A stretch of DNA of 49,135 nt from Alphaproteobacteria bacterium (GTDB lineage: Bacteria; Pseudomonadota; Alphaproteobacteria; GCA-002720895). A program made the position numbers and the translations under genes. Under the pieces are notes generated by a model. It did not search any database and was not told the DNA's origin. It saw only the letters and a program-made list of their open reading frames with translations. The stretch spans positions 1 to 49,135 of the forward strand of contig JAKUPP010000004.1 of assembly GCA_022450705.1 (NCBI GenBank). Reading direction: 5' to 3'. Of this stretch, positions 9,022-18,925 are shown one piece after another; the stretch's first letter is position 1; every line of letters begins with the position of its first letter.

Positions 9022-10342
9022 GTATTTAGATACTCCGTTAAAAACAAAAAAAATACCTAAAGGTATACCTTATATTATTGCAAACGAAGCTGCTGAGCGT
9101 TTTAGTTTTTATGGAATGAAAGGAATATTGGTAATCTACATGACCCAATATCTTTTTCTGACAACCGGAGAGTCAAATATTTCTGAGCAAAGTGCTAAAG
9201 CATATTTTCATTTATTTACATCAGCAGTTTACTTTTTTCCAATATTTGGTGCTTTAATCTCAGATATTTTTTTTGGAAAATACAAAACAATAATTGCTTT
9301 ATCGTTAATTTATTGTTTAGGTCATTTAGTTCTCTCCATCGATCCTTCTATATTAGGCTTATCTCTTGGTTTAATATTTATTTCAATGGGATCCGGAGGA
9401 ATTAAGCCATGCGTATCTGCACATTTAGGTGATCAATTTAGTAAAACTAATAGTAATTTAATTGGTAAAGCTTATAGCTGGTTTTATATCGCAATTAATT
9501 TAGGAGCATTTACATCAACATTAATAACTCCTTATTTGTTAAAATATTATTCTCCAAGCATCGCTTTTGGGGTTCCAGGAATCTTTATGGTTTTAGCTAC
9601 ATTATTTTTCTGGGCAGGAAGATATAGATTTATACATATTAAACCTCAAGGAAAAGGGACTTTTTTAGAACTAAAGAAGAGTAAAAACATAAAAATTATA
9701 TTAAAACTTTTTTCTATCTTTATATTTGTATCTTTTTTTTGGTGTTTATTTGATCAAACTGGCTCTTCTTGGATACTTCAAGCAGAGAAGATGGACCGTG
9801 AAATTTTTGGATTTGAAATTCTTAGTGGTCAAATTTTATCAGCTAATCCAATAATGATATTAATTTTTACACCTTTATTCTTTAAGTATTTATATCCTAA
9901 ATTAAACAGTTATATAAATCTTAATTCCGTCAACAAAATTATAATAGGTTTTTTTTTAACATTTCTATCCTTTGCTTTAATCACAATTATTCAATATTGG
10001 ATTGATTTAGGGAAAGAAGTAAATGTTAGTTGGCAATTATTAGCTTATGCAATATTAACAAGTGGTGAAATTTTTGTATCTATAACATGTTTAGAAATAT
10101 CTTATACTCAAGCACCTAAAAAATTAAAATCCATTACAGTTTCAATTTTTCTACTAAGTATTGCTATTGGCAATATTTATACCAGTTTAATAAATTTTTA
10201 TAATGAAAGAGAAGATGGGAGTGTTATTTTAACTGGGTACAATTATTTCTTACTTTTTACCCTAATGATGCTCGTTGTTACATTTTTATTTATTCCATTT
10301 GCTAAAAAATTTGCAAATGAAAAAGTTTTATTACAAGGATAA
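9014..10342 (+). CDS. POT family (proton-dependent oligopeptide) transporter
   Basis: EAAERFSFYGMKGILVIYMTQYL is the POT/PTR ExxERFxYYG motif; multi-TM; GTG start. Confidence 0.88.
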   Translation: MNKYLDTPLKTKKIPKGIPYIIANEAAERFSFYGMKGILVIYMTQYLFLTTGESNISEQSAKAYFHLFTSAVYFFPIFGALISDIFFGKYKTIIALSLIYCLGHLVLSIDPSILGLSLGLIFISMGSGGIKPCVSAHLGDQFSKTNSNLIGKAYSWFYIAINLGAFTSTLITPYLLKYYSPSIAFGVPGIFMVLATLFFWAGRYRFIHIKPQGKGTFLELKKSKNIKIILKLFSIFIFVSFFWCLFDQTGSSWILQAEKMDREIFGFEILSGQILSANPIMILIFTPLFFKYLYPKLNSYINLNSVNKIIIGFFLTFLSFALITIIQYWIDLGKEVNVSWQLLAYAILTSGEIFVSITCLEISYTQAPKKLKSITVSIFLLSIAIGNIYTSLINFYNEREDGSVILTGYNYFLLFTLMMLVVTFLFIPFAKKFANEKVLLQG

Positions 10343-10354
10343 AAAGTAGAAGTG

Positions 10355-10771
10355 TTATTTAAACAATCTAAGGCTTGAGCTTTTTAATTTTTTTTTAAGA
10401 TCTTTTTCTAAGGCTTTGTTAAATTCGTATATTTCAGAAGGAAATTTCATTTCAATAACATTATTTTTGCTTACTACCTTACCTTTTTTAAAAATGCTAT
10501 ATTTTTGAGATCTTGGATCAATTTGTATACATATAGGTTTCTTTGTTATAACTCTTCCTATTTTACAATCTTTTCCTATTGCAGCAGATAAAAGATGGTC
10601 GTTAATTGTTTTTCCTGTTGTTTGATATGTTGCTACATCTGCAACTCCTTTAGTTATACCTAAATATTTTAATGCTGTTTCAGTTCCTGATGGAGCTAAA
10701 GAACTACAACCAGACAAAGCAACAAACGAAGCAATAATAGTTATTTTATTTTTAAAATTAATTTTTTTCAT
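10355..10771 (-). CDS. Putative lipoprotein, unknown function
   Basis: Signal peptide with lipobox (MKKINFKNKITIIASFVALSGCSS); start moved from 10783 to the internal Met. Confidence 0.6.
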   Translation of the reverse strand: MKKINFKNKITIIASFVALSGCSSLAPSGTETALKYLGITKGVADVATYQTTGKTINDHLLSAAIGKDCKIGRVITKKPICIQIDPRSQKYSIFKKGKVVSKNNVIEMKFPSEIYEFNKALEKDLKKKLKSSSLRLFK

Positions 10772-10885
10772 ACTTATCAACATCTTATCAACAATTTTTT
10801 AACTTGACAAATTAATTACTTGCATTGTATACATTATTTCATATATACTATATATTGTACTGTTAGATAGGATTGCAAGAAAAAA

Positions 10886-11389
10886 ATGTTAAAAAAAAAT
10901 AAGGAATTATGCCCAATTTGTAACGAATCAATTCAAAAAAAAGGGATTAAAAATTTTAACCTTAATGAGACCACTGTAACAGATTCGCGTGTTACAAAAA
11001 ATGGTTCAATGATACGTAGACGTAGAGTTTGTGTATGTGGAAGTGGTTATAGATTTACAACTTATGAGAGAATTTATAGACCTGAATTAACAGTTATTAA
11101 AAGAAATGGCCAGATTATCCCTTTCAATAAAGAAAGAATTTTTCAATCAGTAAGAATTGCCTTAAATGGTTGTGTAGATCAAGAAAAGAAAACTGAGCAA
11201 ATATCTAATGAAGTAAATGAAAAAATTCAAGATTTCGGTAAAGATAGCGTGCCAACCAAAACCATAGGAGAATACATACTAAAAGCACTTAAAGAAAAAG
11301 ATAAAATGGGATATGTAAGATTTTATGGTGTTTTCAAAAAAGTAACTGATCCTAAAGAATATAAAAGAATTGTCGATACGCTTCACTAA
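10886..11389 (+). CDS. nrdR: Transcriptional repressor NrdR
   Basis: Zn-ribbon CPIC...RRRRVCVCGSGYRFTTYER followed by ATP-cone domain (VIKRNGQIIPFNKERI). Confidence 0.92.
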   Translation: MLKKNKELCPICNESIQKKGIKNFNLNETTVTDSRVTKNGSMIRRRRVCVCGSGYRFTTYERIYRPELTVIKRNGQIIPFNKERIFQSVRIALNGCVDQEKKTEQISNEVNEKIQDFGKDSVPTKTIGEYILKALKEKDKMGYVRFYGVFKKVTDPKEYKRIVDTLH

Positions 11390-11391
11390 AA

Positions 11392-12291
11392 TTAAATATT
11401 TTTTTTTAAGAATTCAGCAAATTTAAGAAAATCTTTTGATCTTGGAGTGGAAATTCTCCAACATACAGCGATCTCTCTGTAGTTTTGATTATTTTCATAA
11501 TTTAAAATTTTAATTTTATTAGTTTTAAGTAATTCAGAGTTTATTACTAAGTCTGGTAATAAGGTTATTCCACTATTATTTGCAACCATTTGAACCAAAG
11601 TTAGTAAGCTTGTTGCTTTAAAAGCATCTATTTTTTGTTTTGCTTCCTTACTGCATGCTTGGAGCGCATGGTCTCTTAAACAATGTCCTTCATCTAACAA
11701 AAGCATATTACTATTACTGATATCTTTATTATTCAATGATTTCTTTTTGGTTTCTGCTAAAGGACTATCAGTAGGAAGTGCTACATGAAAAAAATCTTTT
11801 TTTATCAACTCAATATGTAAGTTCTCTACTTTATAAGGCCTTGCAATTAATGCTAAATCTAAACTTCCAGAATAAAGCATGTTTAAAATATTTGCGGTTT
11901 GATCTTCAACAAGTTTAAGAGATATTGATGTATATTCTTTTCGGATTTTTGGCATTAATCTTGGCAATATATATGGGGCAATAGTTGGTATAACCCCTAA
12001 TCTTGTTTCCCCAAACATATGTTCTTGGGCTGATTTAGCTAAGTCCAAAACATCATTCATCTCAATATTTATATATTTAGCCTTGTCTGCAATTTTTTCT
12101 CCTAAAGGAGTTAAAAAAACTTTTCTTTTTGTTCTTTCAACTAATTTAACATTTAATAATTTTTCTAATTCTTGTATACCGGAACTAAGAGTGGATTGGC
12201 TTACAAAGCATTCTTTAGCTGCTTTACCAAAATGTAAACATTTTGAAACTGATACTAAATATTTTAATTGCCTAAAAGTTGGATGAAACAT
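11392..12291 (-). CDS. oxyR: LysR-family hydrogen-peroxide regulator OxyR-like
   Basis: LysR HTH (KAAKECFVSQSTLSSGIQELEKLL) and LLLDEGHCLRDHALQAC, with the two redox Cys spaced as in OxyR C199/C208, then ATSLLTLVQMVANNSGITLLP. Confidence 0.85.
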   Translation of the reverse strand: MFHPTFRQLKYLVSVSKCLHFGKAAKECFVSQSTLSSGIQELEKLLNVKLVERTKRKVFLTPLGEKIADKAKYINIEMNDVLDLAKSAQEHMFGETRLGVIPTIAPYILPRLMPKIRKEYTSISLKLVEDQTANILNMLYSGSLDLALIARPYKVENLHIELIKKDFFHVALPTDSPLAETKKKSLNNKDISNSNMLLLDEGHCLRDHALQACSKEAKQKIDAFKATSLLTLVQMVANNSGITLLPDLVINSELLKTNKIKILNYENNQNYREIAVCWRISTPRSKDFLKFAEFLKKNI

Positions 12292-12310
12292 AAAATTTAA
12301 CTATTTTTAC

Positions 12311-12329
12311 TAATCGATATAGTCGATTA
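12311..12329. promoter_or_regulatory. LysR-type operator candidate (TAATCGA-TATAG-TCGATTA)
   Basis: Perfect 7-bp inverted repeat with a 5-bp spacer containing ATC-N9-GAT, in the divergent oxyR/pqqA-like intergenic region. Confidence 0.45.
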
Positions 12330-12405
12330 TTTTATACAAAAAAAATTATTTGATCAATCAAAAAAAAGAGGCTAAATTAGTATCAACCTTTAAGGGAGGT
12401 CAATC

Positions 12406-12483
12406 ATGACTTGGTATACACCTAAAGTTGCAGAAATAGCTGTTGGCCTTGAAATTAATAGCTATGCATGCGCTGAAGTTTAA
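12406..12483 (+). CDS. pqqA: PqqA-like precursor peptide, 25 aa (MTWYTPKVAEIAVGLEINSYACAEV)
   Basis: Strong SD (GGGAGGT) 6 nt before the ATG; Glu16-x3-Tyr20 and flanking residues align without gaps to the methylotroph PqqA MKWAAPIVSEICVGMEVTSYESAEI... recalled from memory; terminator follows. Confidence 0.75.
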   Translation: MTWYTPKVAEIAVGLEINSYACAEV

Positions 12484-12500
12484 TTATTAAACTTCTTTAT

Positions 12501-12540
12501 AAAAACGGCTCTTAGTATTATTATTAAGAGCCGTTTTTTT
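12501..12540 (+). terminator. Rho-independent terminator after the PqqA-like gene
   Basis: AAAACGGCTCTTA - 10-nt loop - TAAGAGCCGTTTTTTT hairpin with U-tract. Confidence 0.85.
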
Positions 12541-12559
12541 ATTTATAATCAAAAAAAAA

Positions 12560-13246
12560 TTGTCATTAAATAACTGGAAAAATCTTAATCAAGAAATAAT
12601 AGGCTGCCGAAAATGTAAAAGACTTGTGAATTTTAGAGAAAAAATAGCTCGTAATAAAACAAAAAGATTTAAAAAATGGAATTATTGGGGCAAGCCTGTT
12701 ATTGGATATGGCAATAAAAACGGAAAATTAATAATTTTAGGTTTAGCTCCTGCTGCTCATGGTGGGAATAGAACTGGAAGAGTTTTTACTGGTGATAAAT
12801 CTGCTGATTTTTTAGTTAGTTGTTTACATAAAGTCAAATTTGTAAATCAAACTACTTCAGAAAGAAAAAATGATGGTTTAAAAATGTATAATTCGTATAT
12901 GACTCCGGTTTTAAAATGTGTTCCTCCTGAAGATAAACCAACAACAAAAGAGCTGACTAATTGTTTTCATTTTTTTAAAGAAGAAACAAAATTATTAAAA
13001 AAAAGTAAAATCTTTTTAGCCTTAGGAAAAATAGCTTTTGATGCATGTGTAAAATTTTTCAAAGATAGTAATTATATTGATTATAATTATAAATTTAAAT
13101 TTTCTCACGGAGTTACCTATAAAATTAATAATAAATTTACACTTGTAGGTTCGTATCATCCAAGTCCTAGAAATGTAAATACGGGAAGGTTAAATTCAAA
13201 AAAAATGATATATTTATTAAACAAAATAAAAAAAAAAATCAAATGA
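12560..13246 (+). CDS. Uracil-DNA glycosylase, family 5 (UDGb)-like
   Basis: GLAPAAHGGNRTGRVFTGD and GSYHPSPRNVNTGR motifs; CxxC near the N-terminus; TTG start. Confidence 0.85.
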   Translation: MSLNNWKNLNQEIIGCRKCKRLVNFREKIARNKTKRFKKWNYWGKPVIGYGNKNGKLIILGLAPAAHGGNRTGRVFTGDKSADFLVSCLHKVKFVNQTTSERKNDGLKMYNSYMTPVLKCVPPEDKPTTKELTNCFHFFKEETKLLKKSKIFLALGKIAFDACVKFFKDSNYIDYNYKFKFSHGVTYKINNKFTLVGSYHPSPRNVNTGRLNSKKMIYLLNKIKKKIK

Positions 13247-13701
13247 AATTAGAAAAAGCAATTTTAGGGGCAGGTTGTTTTTGGCATGTAGAAGAATTTT
13301 TCTCAAATATTAAAGGTGTTCATGCAACTAGGGTTGGGTATGCATGTGGTATTACTAAAGATCCTACATACAAGTTAGTTTGTACAGGTGATACTGGTCA
13401 TGTTGAAGTTGTAGAAATTACCTTTAATCCGGAAATCGTAAAATACGATCAATTACTTAAACAGTTCTGGCAAATACATGATCCTACGTCAGTTGATAAA
13501 CAAGGGCCAGATGTTGGTTCGCAATATAAGTCTGCTTTATGTGTTTTAAATGATATTCAAAATGAAGTTGCAAAAAAGAGTAAAAAAGAAATTCAAAATA
13601 AGTTTGATAATAAAGTAGTTACACTAATTTGTAGATGTAAAATATTTTATCCAGCAGAAGAATATCATCAAAAATACTTAAAAAAAAATCCTGGTTACTG
13701 A
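13243..13701 (+). CDS. msrA: Peptide methionine sulfoxide reductase MsrA
   Basis: GAGCFWHVEEFF catalytic Cys, GYACG, GHVEVVEI, FWQIHDPT. Confidence 0.93.
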   Translation: MKLEKAILGAGCFWHVEEFFSNIKGVHATRVGYACGITKDPTYKLVCTGDTGHVEVVEITFNPEIVKYDQLLKQFWQIHDPTSVDKQGPDVGSQYKSALCVLNDIQNEVAKKSKKEIQNKFDNKVVTLICRCKIFYPAEEYHQKYLKKNPGY

Positions 13702-13768
13702 AAAACTTGCATTATTCCTCAACCTATAGATTAAAAAAAAATCGAATTTTTCTTAAATTATCCAATAA

Positions 13769-14167
<399 letters not shown>

Positions 14168-14233
14168 AATATTATTTTTTAATTTCTTTTTAATGTTAAG
14201 AATTCGCGATACTTTTTTTTGGAGGTTTATATC

Positions 14234-15664
14234 ATGGATTTAAAATGTAATACACCAGCTGATGTGTTAAAAGCAGCAAAAGATAATAAAGTTAAAATGG
14301 TCGATGTAAAGTTTGTTGATATGCCAGGCATGTGGCAACACTTTAGCGTTCCTCTTCACGAACTTGAAACAAGTTCCTTTACGGATGGTTATGGATTTGA
14401 TGGTTCCTCTATTAGAGGTTATCAAGATATTAATGAAAGTGATATGTTGGTAGTTCCGGATCCAACTACTGCTATTCTTGATCCTTTCACTTCTGTACCT
14501 ACTCTATCTCTAATTTGTAATATTGTTGATCCAATAACAAAACAGCGATATGGAAAAGATCCTAGATATATAATTCATAAAGCTGAAGAATATGTTAAAA
14601 AAGGTGGATTTGGAGATACATGTTACGTTGGGCCTGAAGCCGAGTTCTTTGTTTTTGACAATATACGTTATGACTCTGGTGTAAATTTTGGTTTTTATGA
14701 AATAGATTCTGTAGAAGGAAATTGGAATACAGGTACTGAAGAAGAGCCTGGTAATTTAGGTCATAAACCAAGACCAAAGGAAGGATATTTTCCTACTCCA
14801 CCAGTCGATACTATGCAGGACATTAGAACTGAAATGGTTAATGTAATGGAAGATTGTGGCTTAGATATTGAATGCCATCATCATGAAGTTGCAACTGCTG
14901 GTCAAGCTGAAATTGATATGCGATTTCAAACAATGGCTAAAATGGCAGATCAACAAATGCTTTACAAATATATTGTAAAAAATGTTGCAAAAAATTATGG
15001 GATGACTGCAACTTTTATGCCTAAACCACTTTGGAATGATAATGGTACTGGTATGCATGTGCATTCAAGTATTTGGAGAGATGGAAAACCTTTATTTGCA
15101 GGGAATAAAGCTCTTGGTTTAAGTGATATGGCACTTCATTATATTGGTGGTATCCTTAAACATGGACCTGCAATTTTAGCTTTTACAAATCCTACTACTA
15201 ATTCTTACAAAAGATTAGTGCCTGGTTTTGAAGCGCCGGTTAACCTGGTTTACTCAGCTAGAAATAGATCTGCAGCATGTAGAATACCTATGTATTCACA
15301 AAATCCAAAAGCTAAAAGGGTTGAGTTTAGATGTCCAGATCCTTCTGGTAATCCATACTTAGCTTTTGCAGCAATCGTAATGGCTGGGTTGGATGGGATT
15401 AAGAATAAAATTGATCCAGGTAAACCAACTGAAGGTGATTTGTTTAGTATGACTGAAAGACAGCTATCAAGAATTAAAACTGTTCCGGGTTCTTTGGAAG
15501 GAGTTTTAGATGCGCTTGAGAAAGATCATAAATTCTTATTAGAAGGAGAAGTTTTTTCTAAAGAATTAATTGATACTTGGCTATCATATAAAAGAGAAAC
15601 TGAGGTAGATGAATTAAGACAAAGACCTCATCCTCATGAGTTCTTTTTATATTACGATATTTAA
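14234..15664 (+). CDS. glnA: Glutamine synthetase type I
   Basis: [62 protein letters not shown] just before ATG 14234. Confidence 0.95.
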   Translation: MDLKCNTPADVLKAAKDNKVKMVDVKFVDMPGMWQHFSVPLHELETSSFTDGYGFDGSSIRGYQDINESDMLVVPDPTTAILDPFTSVPTLSLICNIVDPITKQRYGKDPRYIIHKAEEYVKKGGFGDTCYVGPEAEFFVFDNIRYDSGVNFGFYEIDSVEGNWNTGTEEEPGNLGHKPRPKEGYFPTPPVDTMQDIRTEMVNVMEDCGLDIECHHHEVATAGQAEIDMRFQTMAKMADQQMLYKYIVKNVAKNYGMTATFMPKPLWNDNGTGMHVHSSIWRDGKPLFAGNKALGLSDMALHYIGGILKHGPAILAFTNPTTNSYKRLVPGFEAPVNLVYSARNRSAACRIPMYSQNPKAKRVEFRCPDPSGNPYLAFAAIVMAGLDGIKNKIDPGKPTEGDLFSMTERQLSRIKTVPGSLEGVLDALEKDHKFLLEGEVFSKELIDTWLSYKRETEVDELRQRPHPHEFFLYYDI

Positions 15665-15665
15665 A

Positions 15666-16196
15666 TTATTTTATAAGTTGTGAGATGGCTTTAAATTCAT
15701 TGGTCCCAGATTTTCTTAACCACTCGAATAAAACCATTTCACAACTTACTATTTGAATATTAGGATATTTATCTAATCTGCTAAGTGCTGTTAAATAATC
15801 TTTTTGATATCTAGAAGAAACAGCATCATGAACAATATAGACTCTGTTTTTATTAGCAGTTTCCGCTATATCAATTGCAGTTTGCAAAACACAGATATGA
15901 GACTCGATACCAGAAATAATAAAATGAGTTGCTGATAATTCTTTTATTGGAACTGAAAAAGCAGTTTTTTCTATTAATGTATCATTAGTAGTTAGATTTT
16001 CTTTTATTTTTTTAATAGTATTGCCCAAACCTTTTGGATATTGTTCTGAACATATAACAGGAATTTCTAGAATTTTACTAGCCTTTTGAAGCTTTATTAT
16101 ATTATCAATAAATGTGTGAGGTTTATGCATCGCAGAAACCAACTTTTCTTGGACATCAATAATATATAATATAGATTTCTCTTTTTCTATTAGCAT
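15666..16196 (-). CDS. Isochorismatase family cysteine hydrolase
   Basis: IIDVQEKL, EKTAFSV, ISGIESHICVLQTAIDI. Confidence 0.85.
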   Translation of the reverse strand: MLIEKEKSILYIIDVQEKLVSAMHKPHTFIDNIIKLQKASKILEIPVICSEQYPKGLGNTIKKIKENLTTNDTLIEKTAFSVPIKELSATHFIISGIESHICVLQTAIDIAETANKNRVYIVHDAVSSRYQKDYLTALSRLDKYPNIQIVSCEMVLFEWLRKSGTNEFKAISQLIK

Positions 16197-16227
16197 TTAA
16201 ATATTCTACTAAAAGAAAATAAAAAAA

Positions 16228-16551
16228 TTAACTTGCTTGTTTTTGTTTTTTTTGTTCTTCGATAATAAGTCTACAATGAAAAGCGCAATATTCTCGTCCT
16301 GGTTGAGCGGTCATGGTACAAGTTGAGTGGGAACATATTTTAGGCTGGTATAATTCTTCAACATTATTATTTTCTTCATAAATTATTTCTTCATTATCTT
16401 CTAATCTACTTGGATGTTTTGGCAAACCTAATCTGTTTGCTTTGCCAATAACTGCATTTCTTGTAGTTCTTAATTGCAAAGCTATTATTCGCGCAGGTTC
16501 TCCCCTATTCCAAAGTCTCCTTAAAACATCTATTTGTTCTTTAGACCACAT
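16228..16551 (-). CDS. gcrA: GcrA-like cell-cycle regulator
   Basis: MWSKEQIDVLRRLWNRGEPARIIALQLRTTRNAVIGKANRLGLPKH plus C-terminal Cys/His segment; start moved to the internal Met. Confidence 0.8.
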   Translation of the reverse strand: MWSKEQIDVLRRLWNRGEPARIIALQLRTTRNAVIGKANRLGLPKHPSRLEDNEEIIYEENNNVEELYQPKICSHSTCTMTAQPGREYCAFHCRLIIEEQKKQKQAS

Positions 16552-16639
16552 AATTATACAACATGTTGAATATAGGTAATAATAACATACCATATGATTT
16601 AATCAAGTATTTATTGTATACTATATATAGTAGATATAT

Positions 16640-18916
16640 TTATCGTAAAGATTTAGCAACTAAAGTCATAGATTTGAGAGCTTTTTTTACTTCTGGCCAA
16701 CCTCTTGTTTTTAAGCCGCAATCAGGATTTACCCAAATTTTTTCTTTATTTAAATATTTTTGAGCTTTTTTTAATAAAATCTTTATTTCAGAAAAAGTTG
16801 GTACCCTTGGTGAGTGAATATCGTAAACTCCAGGTCCAATGGAATTAGGATATTTATAATTCTTGAAAGAATCTAAAAGTTCCATATTAGATCTTGAAGT
16901 TTCTATTGATATAACGTCAGCATCTAATTTTTCAATTGAGTCTAAAATATCATCAAACTCGCAGTAACACATGTGAGTATGTATTTGTGTTTCATCTTTT
17001 ACAGATGATGAAGCAATTTTAAATGAATCTATTGCCCACTTCAAATAAGAATTCCATTCATTCTTTCTTAAAGGTAAACCTTCTCTTAAAGCAGGCTCAT
17101 CTATTTGTATAATTTTTAATCCATTTTTTTCCAAATCTAAAACTTCATCTAAAAGAGCTAATGCTATTTGTTTACATGTATATTCTCTTGGCTGATCATC
17201 TCTTACAAAAGACCATTGAAGAATGGTAACGGGGCCTGTTAACATCCCTTTGACAATTTTCTTTGTTAATGACTGTGCATATTTAGACCAAAAAATAGTC
17301 ATTGGTTTTGTTCTACTTATATCACCAAAAATAATTGGTGGTTTTACACATCTAGATCCGTAACTTTGAACCCAACCAAACTTTGTAAAAATAAAACCTT
17401 TAAGTTGTTCGCCAAAATATTCGACCATGTCATTTCTTTCAAACTCGCCATGAACAACAACATCTATTCCAATGCTTTCTTGAAACTTAATTGTTTTTTT
17501 TGTCTCTTTTTTTAAAAAATTTTCATATTTTTTTAAGTTTATTTCTTTTCTTTTAAACTTTAGTCTATATTTTCTTACTTCCGAAGTTTGTGGGAACGAA
17601 CCTATTGTTGTTGTAGGAAATAAAGGTAAATTAAGTTCGCTTTGTAACATTTTTCTCAAAAAATAGTTATTTTTTCTTCGTAACATTTTTGAAGAAATGG
17701 ATTTTATTCTTTTTTTTACGAAATTGTCATGTATAAGCTTTGAAGTTTTTCTTTTTTTTACCGAAATATTATTATTCATTAGAAATTTGCTATTTTGTAA
17801 TAAATTAGAATTAAAATATCTTTGTAAAAAAACTATCTCAGTTAACTTTTGATCAGCAAAAGAAAGCCAATCTTTTATATTATTATTTAAACTTTCTTCT
17901 TTATTTAAATCTACAGGGCTATGTAAAAGTGAACAAGATGAAGAGACGATTAACTTATCACTACTTATTTTTCTCTTTATTTTTTTTAATATATCGATGG
18001 ATTTTGATAAGTTATTTTTCCAAATATTTCTTCCATTAATTAAACCAGCTGAAAAAAATTTGTTTTTAGGAAAATTCTGAATAATTTTATTTAAATCCTT
18101 ACTTTCCGTATTTACTAAATCAATATGAATTCCATCTACATTAATTTTCTTTAAAAGACTGTAATTCGGATAAGTAGATGAAAAATATGAAGTTAATAAA
18201 ATTTTTGGTGAATCTTTACTTAAATTTTTATATGTTGAAATAAATTTCTTTTTTATATTATTTTCTATATCTAGCGCTAGTATTGGCTCATCAACTTGAA
18301 TCCATTCAGCTCCAAATTTTTTTAGTAATTTAAAAATTTCTCTATATACAGGAATTAATTTAGTTAATAAATTAAATCTATTAAATTTGTTAGAAGTAGA
18401 TTTTCCTAAAAATAAGAAAGATAGCGGGCCTAATATCACAGGTCTTGTTTTAATGCCAAAATTTTTTGCTTCTAAGAACTCATCTATAATTTTAGAAAAA
18501 GCTAATTTGAATTTTTGATTTGGTTTAAATTCAGGAACTATGTAATGATAATTTGTATCAAACCATTTAGTCATTTCCATAGCTTTAATATCTATTCGTC
18601 CTTTTTGATAACCTCTTGCCATTGCAAAATAGAGTTCTAATATGTTTTTTTTATTCTTTAACTTTTTAAATCTATCAGGGACAGCATCAACCGTTAAACA
18701 CATGTCTAAGACATGGTCGTATAATGAGAAATCATTTGAAGGTATAAAATTTATACCTGCTTTTCTTTGCTTTATCCAATTATTCTTTTTTATATTTGAT
18801 ATATTTTCAAACAAACTTGTTTGATTTATTTTTTTTTTCCAGAAAGATTCTAGAAGCCATTTTAATTCTCTATTTGGTCCAATACGTGGATATCCTAAAT
18901 TTGAGCTTAGTAACAT
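16640..18916 (-). CDS. metE: Cobalamin-independent methionine synthase
   Basis: NLGYPRIGPNRELKWLLESFW, TTTIGSFPQTSEVRKYR, HTHMCYCEF and VNPDCGLKTRGW Zn ligands. Confidence 0.95.
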   Translation of the reverse strand: MLLSSNLGYPRIGPNRELKWLLESFWKKKINQTSLFENISNIKKNNWIKQRKAGINFIPSNDFSLYDHVLDMCLTVDAVPDRFKKLKNKKNILELYFAMARGYQKGRIDIKAMEMTKWFDTNYHYIVPEFKPNQKFKLAFSKIIDEFLEAKNFGIKTRPVILGPLSFLFLGKSTSNKFNRFNLLTKLIPVYREIFKLLKKFGAEWIQVDEPILALDIENNIKKKFISTYKNLSKDSPKILLTSYFSSTYPNYSLLKKINVDGIHIDLVNTESKDLNKIIQNFPKNKFFSAGLINGRNIWKNNLSKSIDILKKIKRKISSDKLIVSSSCSLLHSPVDLNKEESLNNNIKDWLSFADQKLTEIVFLQRYFNSNLLQNSKFLMNNNISVKKRKTSKLIHDNFVKKRIKSISSKMLRRKNNYFLRKMLQSELNLPLFPTTTIGSFPQTSEVRKYRLKFKRKEINLKKYENFLKKETKKTIKFQESIGIDVVVHGEFERNDMVEYFGEQLKGFIFTKFGWVQSYGSRCVKPPIIFGDISRTKPMTIFWSKYAQSLTKKIVKGMLTGPVTILQWSFVRDDQPREYTCKQIALALLDEVLDLEKNGLKIIQIDEPALREGLPLRKNEWNSYLKWAIDSFKIASSSVKDETQIHTHMCYCEFDDILDSIEKLDADVISIETSRSNMELLDSFKNYKYPNSIGPGVYDIHSPRVPTFSEIKILLKKAQKYLNKEKIWVNPDCGLKTRGWPEVKKALKSMTLVAKSLR

Positions 18917-18925
18917 AAAAATATT

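Noticed and set aside
14168-14233. Riboswitch or glnA leader RNA upstream of glnA
   Set aside because: Only 66 nt, mostly A/T with an SD and no clear stem structure.
18917-18925. SAM/cobalamin riboswitch before metE
   Set aside because: Only 9 nt separate mgtE and metE, so no leader of sufficient length exists there.
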